In this document: positions 11,804-24,286 of the stretch, one piece after another
Layout: each line of letters opens with the position of its first letter
How positions within the stretch are numbered: the first letter of the stretch is position 1
Position numbers and translations under genes: made by a program
The notes under the pieces: model-generated
What the model was told of the DNA's origin: nothing
What the model saw: the letters and a program-made list of their open reading frames with translations, nothing else
The model's database searches: none
DNA from: Sipunculus nudus
Taxonomy: Eukaryota; Annelida; Sipuncula; Golfingiida; Sipunculidae
Direction of reading: 5' to 3'
DNA length: 64,000 nt
Assembly: GCA_026874595.1 (NCBI GenBank)
Contig: CM049322.1
Span: 21,797,400-21,861,399 of the forward strand

Positions 11804-14061
11804 ATGGGTCTAGAAATAAGTCCATGTGTAAACAAACTGCAAATAGTTTTAGCGTTGAAAAGACGGATCCCCTATTGGAAATGATGCGATTCGTTGAAAT
11901 TGCTATTGTTCTATGCACAATTTCAAAGACATAGCAACAGTTTACAAACCTTGAAAAGACGACATAACGTTGAAAATTGCATATGACAAGAGATAATGGT
12001 AGGAGATGCTGCATGGTGGTGCGACGCCAAGTCAAACTCAAGTTAACTCGTGCCTCACAACAAAGGAATAAGAGTCTATACTACCATTTGCTTTGAAATC
12101 GTGATCACAAGAGAATTTTGTTCACAAATCACAAACATTATCTCAGCTTTCAGCTTTCTTAGAACATGCTGTCCCGTATTGTCTGTCAAGTTTATGACAT
12201 GGTACTTATACTTGTCCGGGTCCCCAACAGGGATTTGCAGAGCACAGCAAAGAGCACAGCTTATATTGTGTCCACAGATTCAGTAACCCCACATGCATAA
12301 TCATGATGATGATATCGGCCACATGTACGCAATTTCTGTGGAAATATAATATTGTACACAGATACACAGATAAAATGGAATATTGTCATAATTAATTGAA
12401 ATATAAATTGTTCCAATTTAAGCAGTTTTAAATAATGAGAAAAAAATCATTACCTGCCGTAGTCAGATGTGCTTTTAACTAGCAGTTAATGATCTACCAA
12501 AATGTTTTTCCTTGTCGTGCAATAAGAGAAAAAATGTAAATTAAACATTTTATCAGATCAATATATGATTTTGTGTAAAGAACTTGCACATCGGGTGTCC
12601 CGTGTGGAGGTGAATGATTCTAAGGTTCCGATGGAAATAGGACTTGGGACATCTCCATTCTTTTTGGTCTACGATATGATTTGGTCTACGGGAACGCATG
12701 TATCTGTTAGACGATGGTGATATGTCCTAGTCGTAAAGTTTATCATTATACCAGTAGGAGTGATGACGCATTACTCATTGACGAAACGACGATTATAAGA
12801 ATAGCTGACAAGGAATTAAGGATGGAAATGAACATGGTGGCGACAGTCTGAAAAATGATTGAAATTTAAATAAAAAAATATGTCGACCGTTTAAACAGTC
12901 CGTCTTCAGCATTTGTTATGAATCTTGACCGCCTTGTGAAATGACCCCCTCTCCAAAATCTTCGTTGACGCACCGCGCCCCCCCCCCCGCCCCGGAAACA
13001 TCTCCATTTTTTAAACATTTTGCTTTTGTTGGAAAATAAATATTAATAATATTGAATTTTGTACTGAGCTGAGAATCAATTGATAATCTAAGAATTTCAT
13101 AAAGAGATCTTTAAGCTTCTTGCGTTAACAATATTTCAATTACAGGAATGGGAACGTGAGAGACAATACATTAAAATATTAGGAGATGATTCAGGTAATC
13201 GGTTGCCTGTTCGCTTTACCAGTTCATGAATCGAATATCACCATTTATGTTCAGATAGTTCTCACGAAAAGAGTTGTAAAAATACACAAATAAATCCTAA
13301 GAACTAACAACAATTATCTGGAATTTTCATCCTACAAGGGGACAACGGATATAAATAATACAACTTTCAGAAATACAATGAACTCCGTATTTCATATTCC
13401 TTATATAAACATTCCTTTATTTAAACCTACCAGAAAACTTCTGTTTATCCTTGCGGCGCCAATATCAAGGTCTCCAGCGATGATCACCTAAAAATGCAAT
13501 GAGATACAATGAAGAGAGAGAGAGAAAGATCACTTGAAGGGGAAACTTATTATTTGTGTGCGGATCGCATGATAATTTCGCCTGGATTGACAAATGGAAT
13601 CGCAGAAATTTTTGCTTACTTTCCTGAGGGGTTTTGTAAGTGTGAGGCAAATATCGTAATTTCACGAAAGAAGAACAATCGTTCTTTCGGATAGTTGGGA
13701 ATCTTTGATCGAGCGACGCAGTGGTATATATCTGAGATTTGATCAGATGAATTATACAGTGTCTCATTGGCTTCAGTGCTATGTTTGTAGTTTGCTTGAC
13801 ACCGTGGCTTTACTCGTGTCGAGAATAAATTAACTTAATCCTAATGTTATGTGACAGATAGTGTTGACGATCCGGATGCCTTTATGTTCATGTAATCTTC
13901 CATTCGCACGACTTATCGAGGACCATGGTGCATGACAGAGAATGGTATTCCGCTCTGTTATGGCCCTCAGCCATACTTGGCTGAGAGCCGTAATAGAGCG
14001 GGGTACCCGCCTAGGTGCAAACAATGCAACTACGGACTCACGCTTCCAGTCTGAGGAAACA
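11804..14061. other. AT-rich intergenic sequence
   Basis: Apart from the partial foldback arm at 12,690-12,720 and a C-run near 12,979-12,995, nothing could be recognised. Short open frames here lack motifs and splice context. Confidence 0.4.
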
Positions 14062-15450
14062 GGTGACCCGTGGGTCATGACGCTCAGCCGAATGACATGT
14101 TGATAATATGTCCTTGCACAGACAACTAATCAAGATAATATAGGTGGCATCATTGTTCATGCATATTAGATTAAGTTCATCAAGACCCATAAGCAAAACA
14201 AATTTGATGACAATCCAACCAGCCTTTCATGAGGAATCTTGCAATTTGTGTGTTTTTTTGCATTATTTCTGGGGTGCCCAAACATATCCCAAAACTCTGA
14301 GAATATAGGTCCCTGTAAGCCAATTTCAGGTTTTTTTGGGGAACTTTTGAGGAACTCTCAGGATGTCAAGTTACAAGATTCTGGGCCCAAAGGTTATGAT
14401 TTGTGCCCTACTTTGGTATCAAATTTTCAGTAATTCTTTTGGGTGTTTATAAGCCCCATAGCTCAGAAAATATGGGTAACACAAACCTAAATTCACATTT
14501 CCAAAGAGACTTTTCATAGACCTCCCGGGATCTCAAGTTTGAAGATTCTAGGACCAATGGTTACAAACTGTGCCCTGTTAACGGTCGACCGCATCTTTGA
14601 AGGTCTAAAACATTTCAGGTTTCCATGGAGTTTTTTTCTGGACCTCCCAGGATGTCAAGAAAGATGATCCAGGTCCAATAGTCCTGATTTGTGCCCTGTT
14701 AACAGATGACTACATCTTTGAAGGTCCAAAAGGCAAAGATAAAAATGCGTAAACATTAAAAAAGTCTAGGTGGCACCACCAGACTGCAGGAACTGATTAA
14801 ACACTCCATGATGTATATGCATGCAAAGAATAATGCCGAATAATGCACAAGTTGTTCAGATAACAGAGCTTTTGTATCACATTTTATTTATACTTCGGGG
14901 TCTACTGAGCCCCATAGCTAAGAGGAAATGTGTAACAGAGACCTTATTTCAGGTTTCCATGGAGATATTTTTATTGACCTCCCAGCATGTCAAGATAGAA
15001 GATTCTAGGTCAAGTGGTTATGATTTGTGCCCTGTTAACAGATGACCGTATCTTTTAAGGTCTCAATAAAAGGAGAAAAAACCGTAACGAATAAAAAAAA
15101 TACAGGTAGCGCCACCACTCTGCAGAAAGTGATGAAACACTTTATGATCAACATCTATGCAAAGAATCATGGTGATCATTGTATTAGCTGTTCAGATACT
15201 TGAGCTTTTGTAGAAGATTTTCCATTATTCTGGGAGGTACTTCGGAGCCCCATAGCTCTAAGAATATGGGTAACAGAGACCTTATTCAAGGTTTCCACAT
15301 AGACTTTTCATGGGCCTCCCTGCATTTCAAGAGAGACGATTCTAGGTCCAGTGGTTACGATTTGTGCCCTGTTAACGGACAGACGGCCGGACGGACGAGG
15401 GACAAAGAGTGATCGCTATAGCTCAGATGACTTACTGTCAGCTGAGCTAA
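14062..15450 (-). mobile_element. Multi-unit repeat family, inverted copy with about five units
   Basis: The ends GACCCGTGGGTCATGACGC (14,065-14,083) and ACTGTCAGCTGAGCTA (15,434-15,449) match, in reverse, the ends of the copy at 61,716-62,935. The interior is made of recurrent units with GATTCTAGG, GGTTATGATTTGTGCCC and TTAACAGATGAC near 14,380, 14,550, 14,670, 15,000 and 15,340. No coding potential is visible. The family is unnamed to me; it behaves like a non-autonomous DNA element with internally amplified units. Confidence 0.75.
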
Positions 15451-15475
15451 CAAGAGACGGCGGCTGTTTTTTAGC

Positions 15476-15805
15476 TGTATTTCCATGTTCGCGTACATGC
15501 GTAATAGTGCGGATGTGCGTATATGCGTGAAAAAGGTGTATATCCATGTGCGCGTATATGCGTGAAATTGCAGACTTATATATTTGTACATTGGATCTAG
15601 CAGGACTTCCACAAAAATGTGAAGTGACGTCATTTTATCCCGAATGCTCGAGTTTACGAAGACCCTATGCGTGAATATCACTCCTGTGGTGAATTTCACG
15701 CATATACGCACATACGCTGATGGACACATGGAAACACCCCAGTTACAAAATCATATAAGCCTTTATTCACGTATACACGCATGTACGCACATGGAAACAC
15801 CCCAT
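15476..15805. mobile_element. Small foldback element with CGCATATACGCACATGG arms
   Basis: The left arm (15,483-15,565) has CATGTTCGCGTACATGCG, GTGCGTATATGCGTGA and CCATGTGCGCGTATATGCG. The right arm (15,696-15,805) has the inverse words CACGCATATACGCACAT and CATGGAAACACCCC. Arm words are repeated within each arm. No coding potential. Confidence 0.6.
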
Positions 15806-16617
15806 AGACCTGGTATCGAACTACCTTGCATGGGAATCCCATTCATTTTTACTATGTGGACTCCATGAAGTACATATTTCATATTATCAATAATTATTGT
15901 TATGCATAGAATGTAATTAGACTTAAATTAAATCAATTAGAAAATGACTGTTAGAACATATTTAGCTATACCAGGCAAACTCTAACCTAAAGTACCATAC
16001 ACATGTTACTATAAATGTTTAGAAAGAATGATATCACCGTATTGATGTACAGCGTTTCATGTACACAGACCTTGTCTAAGATAGGTAAGTAACAGTCTGT
16101 GTCTTTCTTACGAAGGGTGTAGAAACATGTGTCTTACCAATACACCTCCCCATACCCCGGCATCATAAAGGCTGAAAAAGTCTCAATTGACTACTGCAGC
16201 TGTATGGGTTACAAAACATACAACACCGAGAGACAGCTTATCCACAGCCAGGGCCAGGGTTTGTTTGCTGAATAGTTTTCCCGACGACCGTCAGGTGGCG
16301 GAACTACTAGGGCTTGTTTTGCACACACATTTGCAAGTACCCCTACAGCGTCAAAGAATTTTCTTAAAGACAGATGCCAACTGAGAGGCAAATTCTTTAG
16401 AAAAACACACATATTGGAATGTTTACATGGGTAAAGAGGAAGGGGCACGCCTTTTAGATGAACTAACTTGTTTATGATTACGCAAGCTGTCGAAAACGCA
16501 GGGTGAGGTGTGAGTGATAAAATATGTTAGTCACTCTAAAAGCCGTCACTCTTCTTCTTAACTGCATCTGATAAACGGAATAAACACGGCTATACCATTA
16601 ATAAATATATTAATATA

Positions 16618-16699
<82 letters not shown>

Positions 16700-17715
16700 A
16701 TGTTTGCTAAGAAAAAATTTAAGGGGCAATCTACGGGGACGCGGGTGTAAGATATACCATATCATAAATTTTATCATAACTGAAATGTTATAGTGGAACT
16801 TCTAAATGTAGACTATCTGATCTGACAAATAATAATTTGAAAAAAATATACGTTCTGTTCCCCTAAAAATGAGATAAACAAAATCTAATATGCCCCCTGA
16901 ACACATATACAATATCACCTTAAGATGAGGCGAACATACTAACGCAAGCATCCACAATAAAAAAAAGAATAGTCTATGTGTACTATACAAGCCAGTCTGT
17001 AAAGTTGATAGACATATAGGTGAGATAAAAGAGCTTGACATCAAAATTAATGTAACAAGGCAATACCAGTGCGCCACCTAGCACGGATGGGTGGTACTAA
17101 GTCGACATGAATGCGACACTGAGTATTAAAGGTCATTTTCGACGAGGAATGTAAGAGAAATTTCAGCAGAAAGAAAGTGCTTTAAAAGATATTTTGATAG
17201 AGAGCTGAAGTTTTTTTTACTTTAACATTATAAAGAATATTTTATATTAAATGTATGCAACATTAAATGTCCTTCTGCTTCACCTTTTATTAAGGAGACA
17301 ACCATGTTCCAAGAAGCACACACATGAATAATTCAGGATAAGTTTAACCGATAGAAATGTTATTATCATGACGTGATTGCTACATCTGGAATTCAAAAAT
17401 TCGAACAAAAGAAGATACGTTTCGAATAATTATGATGTCTCAGAAAATTTACTCTTCAGGTAATTTAAGGATATAGAGTGTTTAGTTATCATCGTTTGTA
17501 CTTTCGCGGACATTTATTTTACCCTAGTATAGGACCGTTACATGCAGAAAAGAAGGCTCATTTTACCACCGTCTTCTCGAAAAAGGTATAATTGGTAACC
17601 TTTTACATCCGTGTCTGTTTAAGTATATTTTTTTTCTAAGCCGACGGACTGATGATTATATAATATATTCCCGCCAAACCCTGTTACAGCTTTACCTTTT
17701 CTTTACTTTGATATG
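15806..17715. repeat. AT-rich stretch with (AT)n at 16,612-16,697
   Basis: A dinucleotide microsatellite interrupted by a single C. No gene could be supported on either strand. Confidence 0.7.
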
Positions 17716-18190
17716 TCACCTGAGCTACAAGAAATGTCAATTTTCCGTGCCGTCCCACGCCCGTTTTTCCGTCTGCTCATCCATGAAGGGACTACAAATC
17801 GTAACCGTTTGACCTAGAAACTTTAATTTAATATTGGAAAATGCCTAAATGAGAACCAGGGGCGGATCCTGTATTTAGGAAATGCAGGGGTCCATTCAAG
17901 GAGGACTAATGACAAACCCCAAAAAATGTCCCCAGGTCCGGAAATTAGGCTTCCAGGCCGCAAAATTGACCTGGAACCCTTTCTGAAGGTCAAGGTTTCT
18001 GAACAGATATTTGGTATAAGTTTTAATATTTAAGTATAATGCCTCATCGTCTTTTCATGTCAAGGCGACCTGTATTTATGTGGTATGGCCTCATGTTGTG
18101 TGACAGATTCAGCTGCGCGTCATGTCAATTTAGGCCATTTGTTATTTAGACCTGTTACATGGGACGTCAACCAGGGCCGTAAAAGACAAG
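17716..18190. repeat. Fragments of the multi-unit repeat and a GGCGGATCC-ended element
   Basis: CACCTGAGCTAC (17,717) and AAATCGTAACCGTTTGACC (about 17,798) match the family at 61,716-62,935. CAGGGGCGGATCC at about 17,858 matches a terminus seen again near 22,012 and 47,643, suggesting nested insertions. Confidence 0.5.
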
Positions 18191-18716
18191 CATTTCATGC
18201 CCTGGGACAAAAAGTACAATGTTTGAAATGATTTCAGACCTCTTTTTTTCTGACAATACTCTCCTTTAATTGATTCGAAGGAATGATTTAAAAAAAGTAC
18301 ACACTGGTAGGTCCACCTGCGACCACAGTTTCGAGTCCACGGATTATTATGTCACATACATGTTAAAGACATGTCTATTAATCAGCGAGATTATTTTTTT
18401 TTTCAGGCATAAGGTACAAGACCTTGATAACGACACGACGTTTATCTTGTGTGTGTTTTGTTTTAAAGTAGATCAGTAAACTGTCGACGTGCTTCTGCTA
18501 TGGTATGGGTCAAAGTTCACCAGGACAGACGTATTTACCAGTGGATATAAAAAACTCGCATATATCATTCTCTTTTTTAATATATGGCATGAACTCAAGG
18601 TTATCAGTTGGCTTTGTGAAGCTCAGCTAATGTAACTGTGTAGCTGTAGGGGGCGCCACACTCTTATTCCATTTTTGTGTGTGTATGTGTGTGTTTTTTT
18701 GTGTTTGTGTGTTTGT

Positions 18717-18719
<3 letters not shown>

Positions 18720-18757
<38 letters not shown>

Positions 18758-18766
18758 AGAGAGAGA
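18720..18766. repeat. (GA)n microsatellite
   Basis: Near-perfect GA dinucleotide run. Confidence 0.95.
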
Positions 18767-20189
18767 TAGTGGAGGAACTACGTTGGAAGAATGAGGAAGT
18801 CTTTCCGGATTAAAACTGGCGTTAACTTATAAGAAACTTTACGTAATTATCAATGTAAGCTTTCGAACATCACTGCAAAATCTACACCAGCATTTACTCA
18901 AGAGACGTGATCGATTCTGAGGCTTGTAGCTTGTATAACCATTAATAAAGCACGCTAAGCTGAACTTTATTCCGAAAACAAAAGCTGATAACAGTGGTCG
19001 GGGTTAGCTAGGTCATCGAAACTGACTTTGCGTACAGATCGTAAACTTCTCGACAGGAAATATATATTGATAGTGTCGCCGGGTGATCGTTAAAATGGCA
19101 CAATCGTCAGGCGGGCTTTACTTTAAATAACTAAGGGTTTTGTTATCGTCACGTTCAGGTCGACATTTTTTTTAACTCTTGTCAATCTAATAAATTGATT
19201 TTATGCGTACCGCAGTAATCAAGGACCATGGTGCGCGTATTTGACGATAAACTGACACACGCACAGGTTAGAAGAAGCCTGTATCAGCCTGGAGACACCA
19301 TGCGACCTGTTAAACAAACTTTCAGTACAACATATACGGCTAAAAATACACACATTCACGTTTATATATGTGTGTATACTGAAGTAAATACATATCAAAT
19401 GTTCAGGCGAAAGCAATCCATAATGAAAAAAAAAAATTGGTGTCTCATTGCAGGTGACAGTAAGAAAAAAGTATCTTGATTCATTGTTGACATATACTTT
19501 ATATATTACAATAAATCAGTCTTAGTTATATGATAAATGTTGTTTCAGGTTCTTAAATACTGTTGCCCAATTTTGCAGTAAATGCGTTATATCACGGGCC
19601 CCAATGTTGCTGTGTAAGCAAGGTGGCCGTATAACATAGCTGGTACAGGTCATAACATGCCCAGTTTGGACCTCGATAGGGTAGTAGGGGTGGTCGTGTA
19701 GTAAGGGTTGTCGTCAAGTGGGGTTTCCTTTACACTACGGTTATTAGTCCTTATCAGCTATGTGGATTTTGTGCTCACACCTCGGTGATATATCTTAATT
19801 CATCCGGACCTATTCAGGTCACCGTATATTTTACAAGACAAAAACTGATAAAACATACCCTTGCTTTGCCTACAGGCAACCTAGGTTCCATAAAAAGTGT
19901 TGCTACCTGTCAACACATGAATCTATCACACTCACACGTACACATACACATACAAACAGGCATGTACTCATGCGGCTCGCTCCTTATCCTTAAACAAATT
20001 TATCATCATGTTTGTTTGTTTTCTTTTTTCAATACATGTGCAGACAGCTCTGTGATTTGTAACAGAAATTAATTGGTTTTGCGTATCGTATTTTCCTCAT
20101 ATCACCTATAAAGACGACGCGCCAAAGATTATTTTTTAAAACATTTTAACCAATCTTTTTTTCTTATTTCTTATCAGGAGATTCACCAG

Positions 20190-20475
20190 ATGTGTCATGA
20201 CCGGCTTCAGGGCAGGGGTAGAGCACAGGACTCAAAGCGGGGAGGTCGTGAGTTCAAATCTCACCCGAGGCGTTGAGATCTCACCCTCCCCCCCCCCCCC
20301 GCAAGCTAAATGGGAAGGCTGTGCTCCGCAGCCGTGTATCACTCACTCACATACCATTGTGTCCTTTTGGGATTATCGGTGTTATGACCCAGCAATGGGA
20401 ATGATTATACACCCAGGACACCCGGTGCGGTAGACACCGAGCCTGGATGACACCGGAATATAAAAATAAAATGAT
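20190..20475 (+). mobile_element. tRNA-derived SINE
   Basis: The 5' part has RNA polymerase III promoter-like boxes: an A box at GGGGTAGAGCACAGG (about 20,216) and a B box at GAGTTCAAATCTCACC (about 20,251). A C-rich segment, an unrelated body and an A-rich tail (ATAAAAATAAAATGATAGG) follow near 20,460-20,480. The 5' part does not fold into a full tRNA with an acceptor stem, so it is a SINE and not a tRNA gene. Confidence 0.7.
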
Positions 20476-20479
20476 AGGA

Positions 20480-23400
20480 AGCGATGATACCGCCCTGTCT
20501 CGCAGTCCCTGACCGAAATGGTACTCTGTAGATGTATATACTTAGATTAAGAATTTGATAAGAGAGCATAAAAATTGAGGCGGTTACCGAAAAAAAGACC
20601 TTTAATGCCCAAGATAAAGACTTTAGTAAACCTCACCAGAAAACACACAAACACATATATCATCACACCAACATTCACACTAAACCCTCAGCTAAAGACC
20701 GCTATTACTGTTATGTTCATGTCATGTATACGAGGAACTGATTTGGAGTATAATCTTATCTCTGCTCGTGTAAGTTAGGAGTTTCGTGACATGAACAAGG
20801 GTAATGTGCTAAAAAATACAGCTCGTCTCAGCTCGACATGTTTATAACATTAGATGCATCGAAATGATTTTAAACTAATAAATGTTAGGACTGTCCAAAC
20901 CTGATGGAAGTTGGCTCTATGAAAACAGGATTTGTTTTCTTATGCGAAGCCTCCTGGGTTCCTTTTTTCAATCTGTGTCTACATTTCGACATCTGACTGA
21001 GGTGACGTTTAGTTTCATGTTCTGGACATAAAGGGAATCAACAGTCAGAGAGCAAAATCATCCGCCAACATCAGATTCCGACCTTCAAAATATTTCTGAA
21101 TTAAAAAAAACTGCCCCGTGTACGGCTCTCCTCACCACAAGCATCAACGTTATGCATACTATCAAATTTCATGTTCTTGGGATTTCGACCGGGATGTTTT
21201 TCATGGCTTTATTTGGAAACTAGTATATTTTTCAACAGGCTTGGCTTGGTATACTCGTTAAGAATCTGATAATTCCTTAGCGAACTAATATCATATTTCT
21301 CCGGGTATCTGAAAAAAAATATTAAATGTGGCCCCTTAAGGACATACGATGCTTTGACCTCGACACGGCAAGACTAAAAACGGGCATTTATATAGAGGGG
21401 CCACGGAGGAGTTGCGCGAGTACCACCTCTCTCAATCAAAATGTGGATCGTACACATATTAAGAAAGAAGAATTAATCAACAATTAAACAACAAAAAAAA
21501 GGAGACATGAGGAAAGTACCTCTTTTAAACTTTTTGTGGGTTATAATGTTTCGGAAACCATCTAGAGTGAATTATGCATTGGTAATTACATGTAAAACAC
21601 CATCTAATCTACGAGAACGAGCCAATGCTCAATGTTATACGTATTAAGGAGATATACTATGTACTCAATAATTATAGCTCATACAATGAAGTCCCAAAAG
21701 ACCAGCTATTCATTCATTAATTTTCAACATGTAATTGCGTGAATAATAACAGAAGTTCTACACAATTACAGTAGTTTTCTCTTTACATGGATACAGGAAG
21801 TAAATGATTGCAGTGTATTTGCTTACTCCTGTATTTTATTTTGTAATGTTTCTGTCATTCTGATAAGCATAATTACCTGAAAACAAGTGCTGATTAGCAC
21901 ATCAGATGACATAAACGGAGGCTGATACAGGAAGTACGGAAATTGGATGGTACACTGTGTGTTGTTTTATTTTGACCCGCACAATCTCTCCTCCTGCACG
22001 TTCGTTACCAGTGGCGGATCCAGAGGGGGAGCTTTGGGGGCTGAAGCCCCCCCCCCGTAAACCATTAATATAGGCCTTTCTATCAGAGAAATATTTATAT
22101 CTATGCGTTATGTCCTTATGTCATTTGCATAATTTTTAATTATAATTGCCATATAGCATTAAATGAACGACCAATTCAACAACAACAAAAAACTGCGGGA
22201 AAATTGAACTTAAAGCGTGTGTCTGTGCAATACCCATATTTATTTATATTTTAGAAGAATAAATTGGAATATCCACAATGGGTGCAGACATTAACATTTA
22301 TATTCAAATTAATTCTACGCTGTTATCGTAGAATGTTGCAGCTTCTCAAAGCTTCGACATCATGAACGACATTTTTTCAATTGGCCTTGTTTTAGGAATT
22401 TGAAATATATGCAATCTTGATCGATTTGAACTGTATGATATTGTATTATCATTCAGTTAAAACACAGTAAGCAGTGTATGTATACGCATGCATGGTCTTT
22501 TTTTATGATTGCAGAATTAAGCTCTGAGAACGTGCTGGCTCGTCATTAATAATATGTAAATGATTAGTGACTAAGATTGGGGCTGTATATATCCGTTTGA
22601 AACTTCGTATAGTCGAACACTTTGTTGGACGTATATGGTGAAAAGAACATTTTTTCTAAATGTGTCAGGAAAATTAAATATTACACCCACAGCATTGATT
22701 TACGAATATTTATTATCCATCAGCAATGCAGTTATCGATGGTGTATAAATATGTACTAGATAACAAATGTTTTATATCAAGATGCACACGCCAGACATCA
22801 AATTTACCATAAGCTGATAAAATCTTTAATATAGTAACCGCACACAGGGAAAAGTAATTCAAGCTACTGGTTATTCAAAATAATCTCGAATGAGTAAAAT
22901 CAACTTGAAGTTCAGCAGAGTAGTTCGAGTGTATAACTTATTATAATGGGGTATCGGTTGGCCTCACATTAATATTTACATAATTCAATGTTGTTAATTA
23001 CTTTTGAATTTTATTAATGGGTAAACTTGGTTTGATATAATAGAGGAATGCTTATAGATGCGTCCTTTCGTGTGCAAGGTTCTAATTTTCCACTCCTTTG
23101 ATATGATCCCAAATGATAATTGAAAGGGCATATAGGCTATGGGGTTGAGTATATAATTACTGCCCCCCCCCCCCCCCCCCCCCCCCACACACACACTCAA
23201 GGTTTCAAACTATGCGAATACTATGAAGTTATATGCAAATTTGCAAAAAAAGGTCTTTTCGTACATCACGATGAGGATTTTTGTTCATGTGCATGCACTG
23301 GTATTTGTGTAATTTTACCCAACTAAAGAACGGCTGTCATAAGTTATATACATGCATGCGTGTTTTCACAGATTAATATATTCCATCAAGCCTGTATTTG

Positions 23401-24216
23401 TAACACATACTGGAGGTTATCTTAATCAAGAAAGTGTTGCTTCTTTTTTTATATATTGTGCCAAATTATTTAGCTGTTATGCTTTTTGTAATTAATTTAG
23501 TATTTCCTGCCTGGCAAGCATTGTAAAGGAGTATACAACGGATGAGCGAGTTTGCAAATACTTCCGAAAAAATAACCAATAATGATTATATAAATATTTT
23601 TACTTTTGATTAAATGGTATTGTGCACCGAAAATAACTATCCATAGGGTCCGGGAGGATTTAAGTCGCCGTAGAAACATTGAATTACCTCGTTAATATTT
23701 ATCATTTTACCGATATATGTTAATTTGTATTGTTCACCTGATTCTAAAAACAACTCTGTATAAGTTCAAGCTGACGTCATCAAATTATATGTGTTAATAT
23801 CATACACGTTCTAAAAAGAGATATAACAACAGACAAATTGTAAAAACAGAAGCACGCATGGGTCAAATATATTTTGGGAATATATGACACCTATGTACAG
23901 AATTGTTCAGGCATGAATACATTTCCCTAAACATTGTTTTGCAATTTAGATAATACATCGTCTAAAATAAAGATGAATTTGTGTGAGATAATGGAAAATA
24001 TATACAATTATAGCAATTTTCTCGTTATATATTGTACGCTGGTGCTTTCGGAATATTGGTATACTGCGAAATTAAATAGTATCAAGATGCTGGTTCTCTT
24101 GACGTTATGAATTCAAATTAGCTGATAACACGTGATGATTAACATATATGGTGAAACAAAAAGAGTGGCGGACATAGGAAAAAACGCATTTTGGATTAAT
24201 CCCTCTACTGTGTTTT
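20480..24216. other. AT-rich intergenic sequence upstream of gene A
   Basis: Contains an element end CAGTGGCGGATCC at about 22,012, a C run near 22,050 and a 24-base C run at 23,163-23,186. No promoter element for gene A is clear enough to call. Confidence 0.5.
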
Positions 24217-24286
24217 ATGATGTACGGCACAGTTTATAAAATGGTCCTTCTAACTTTCATTATGGCTATTCCACTCGCATTAGTAG
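24217..24286 (+). CDS. Gene A exon 1, signal peptide
   Basis: In-frame ATGs at 24,217, 24,220 and 24,241. From the last, the sequence MVLLTFIMAIPLALV is a typical hydrophobic leader. It ends in phase 1 at donor GTAAGT (24,287), the same phase and role as the first exons of genes B and C. Confidence 0.75.

Noticed and set aside
20197-20270. Possible tRNA gene
   Set aside because: A and B boxes are present but no acceptor stem or complete cloverleaf is visible, and a SINE body with A-rich tail follows.
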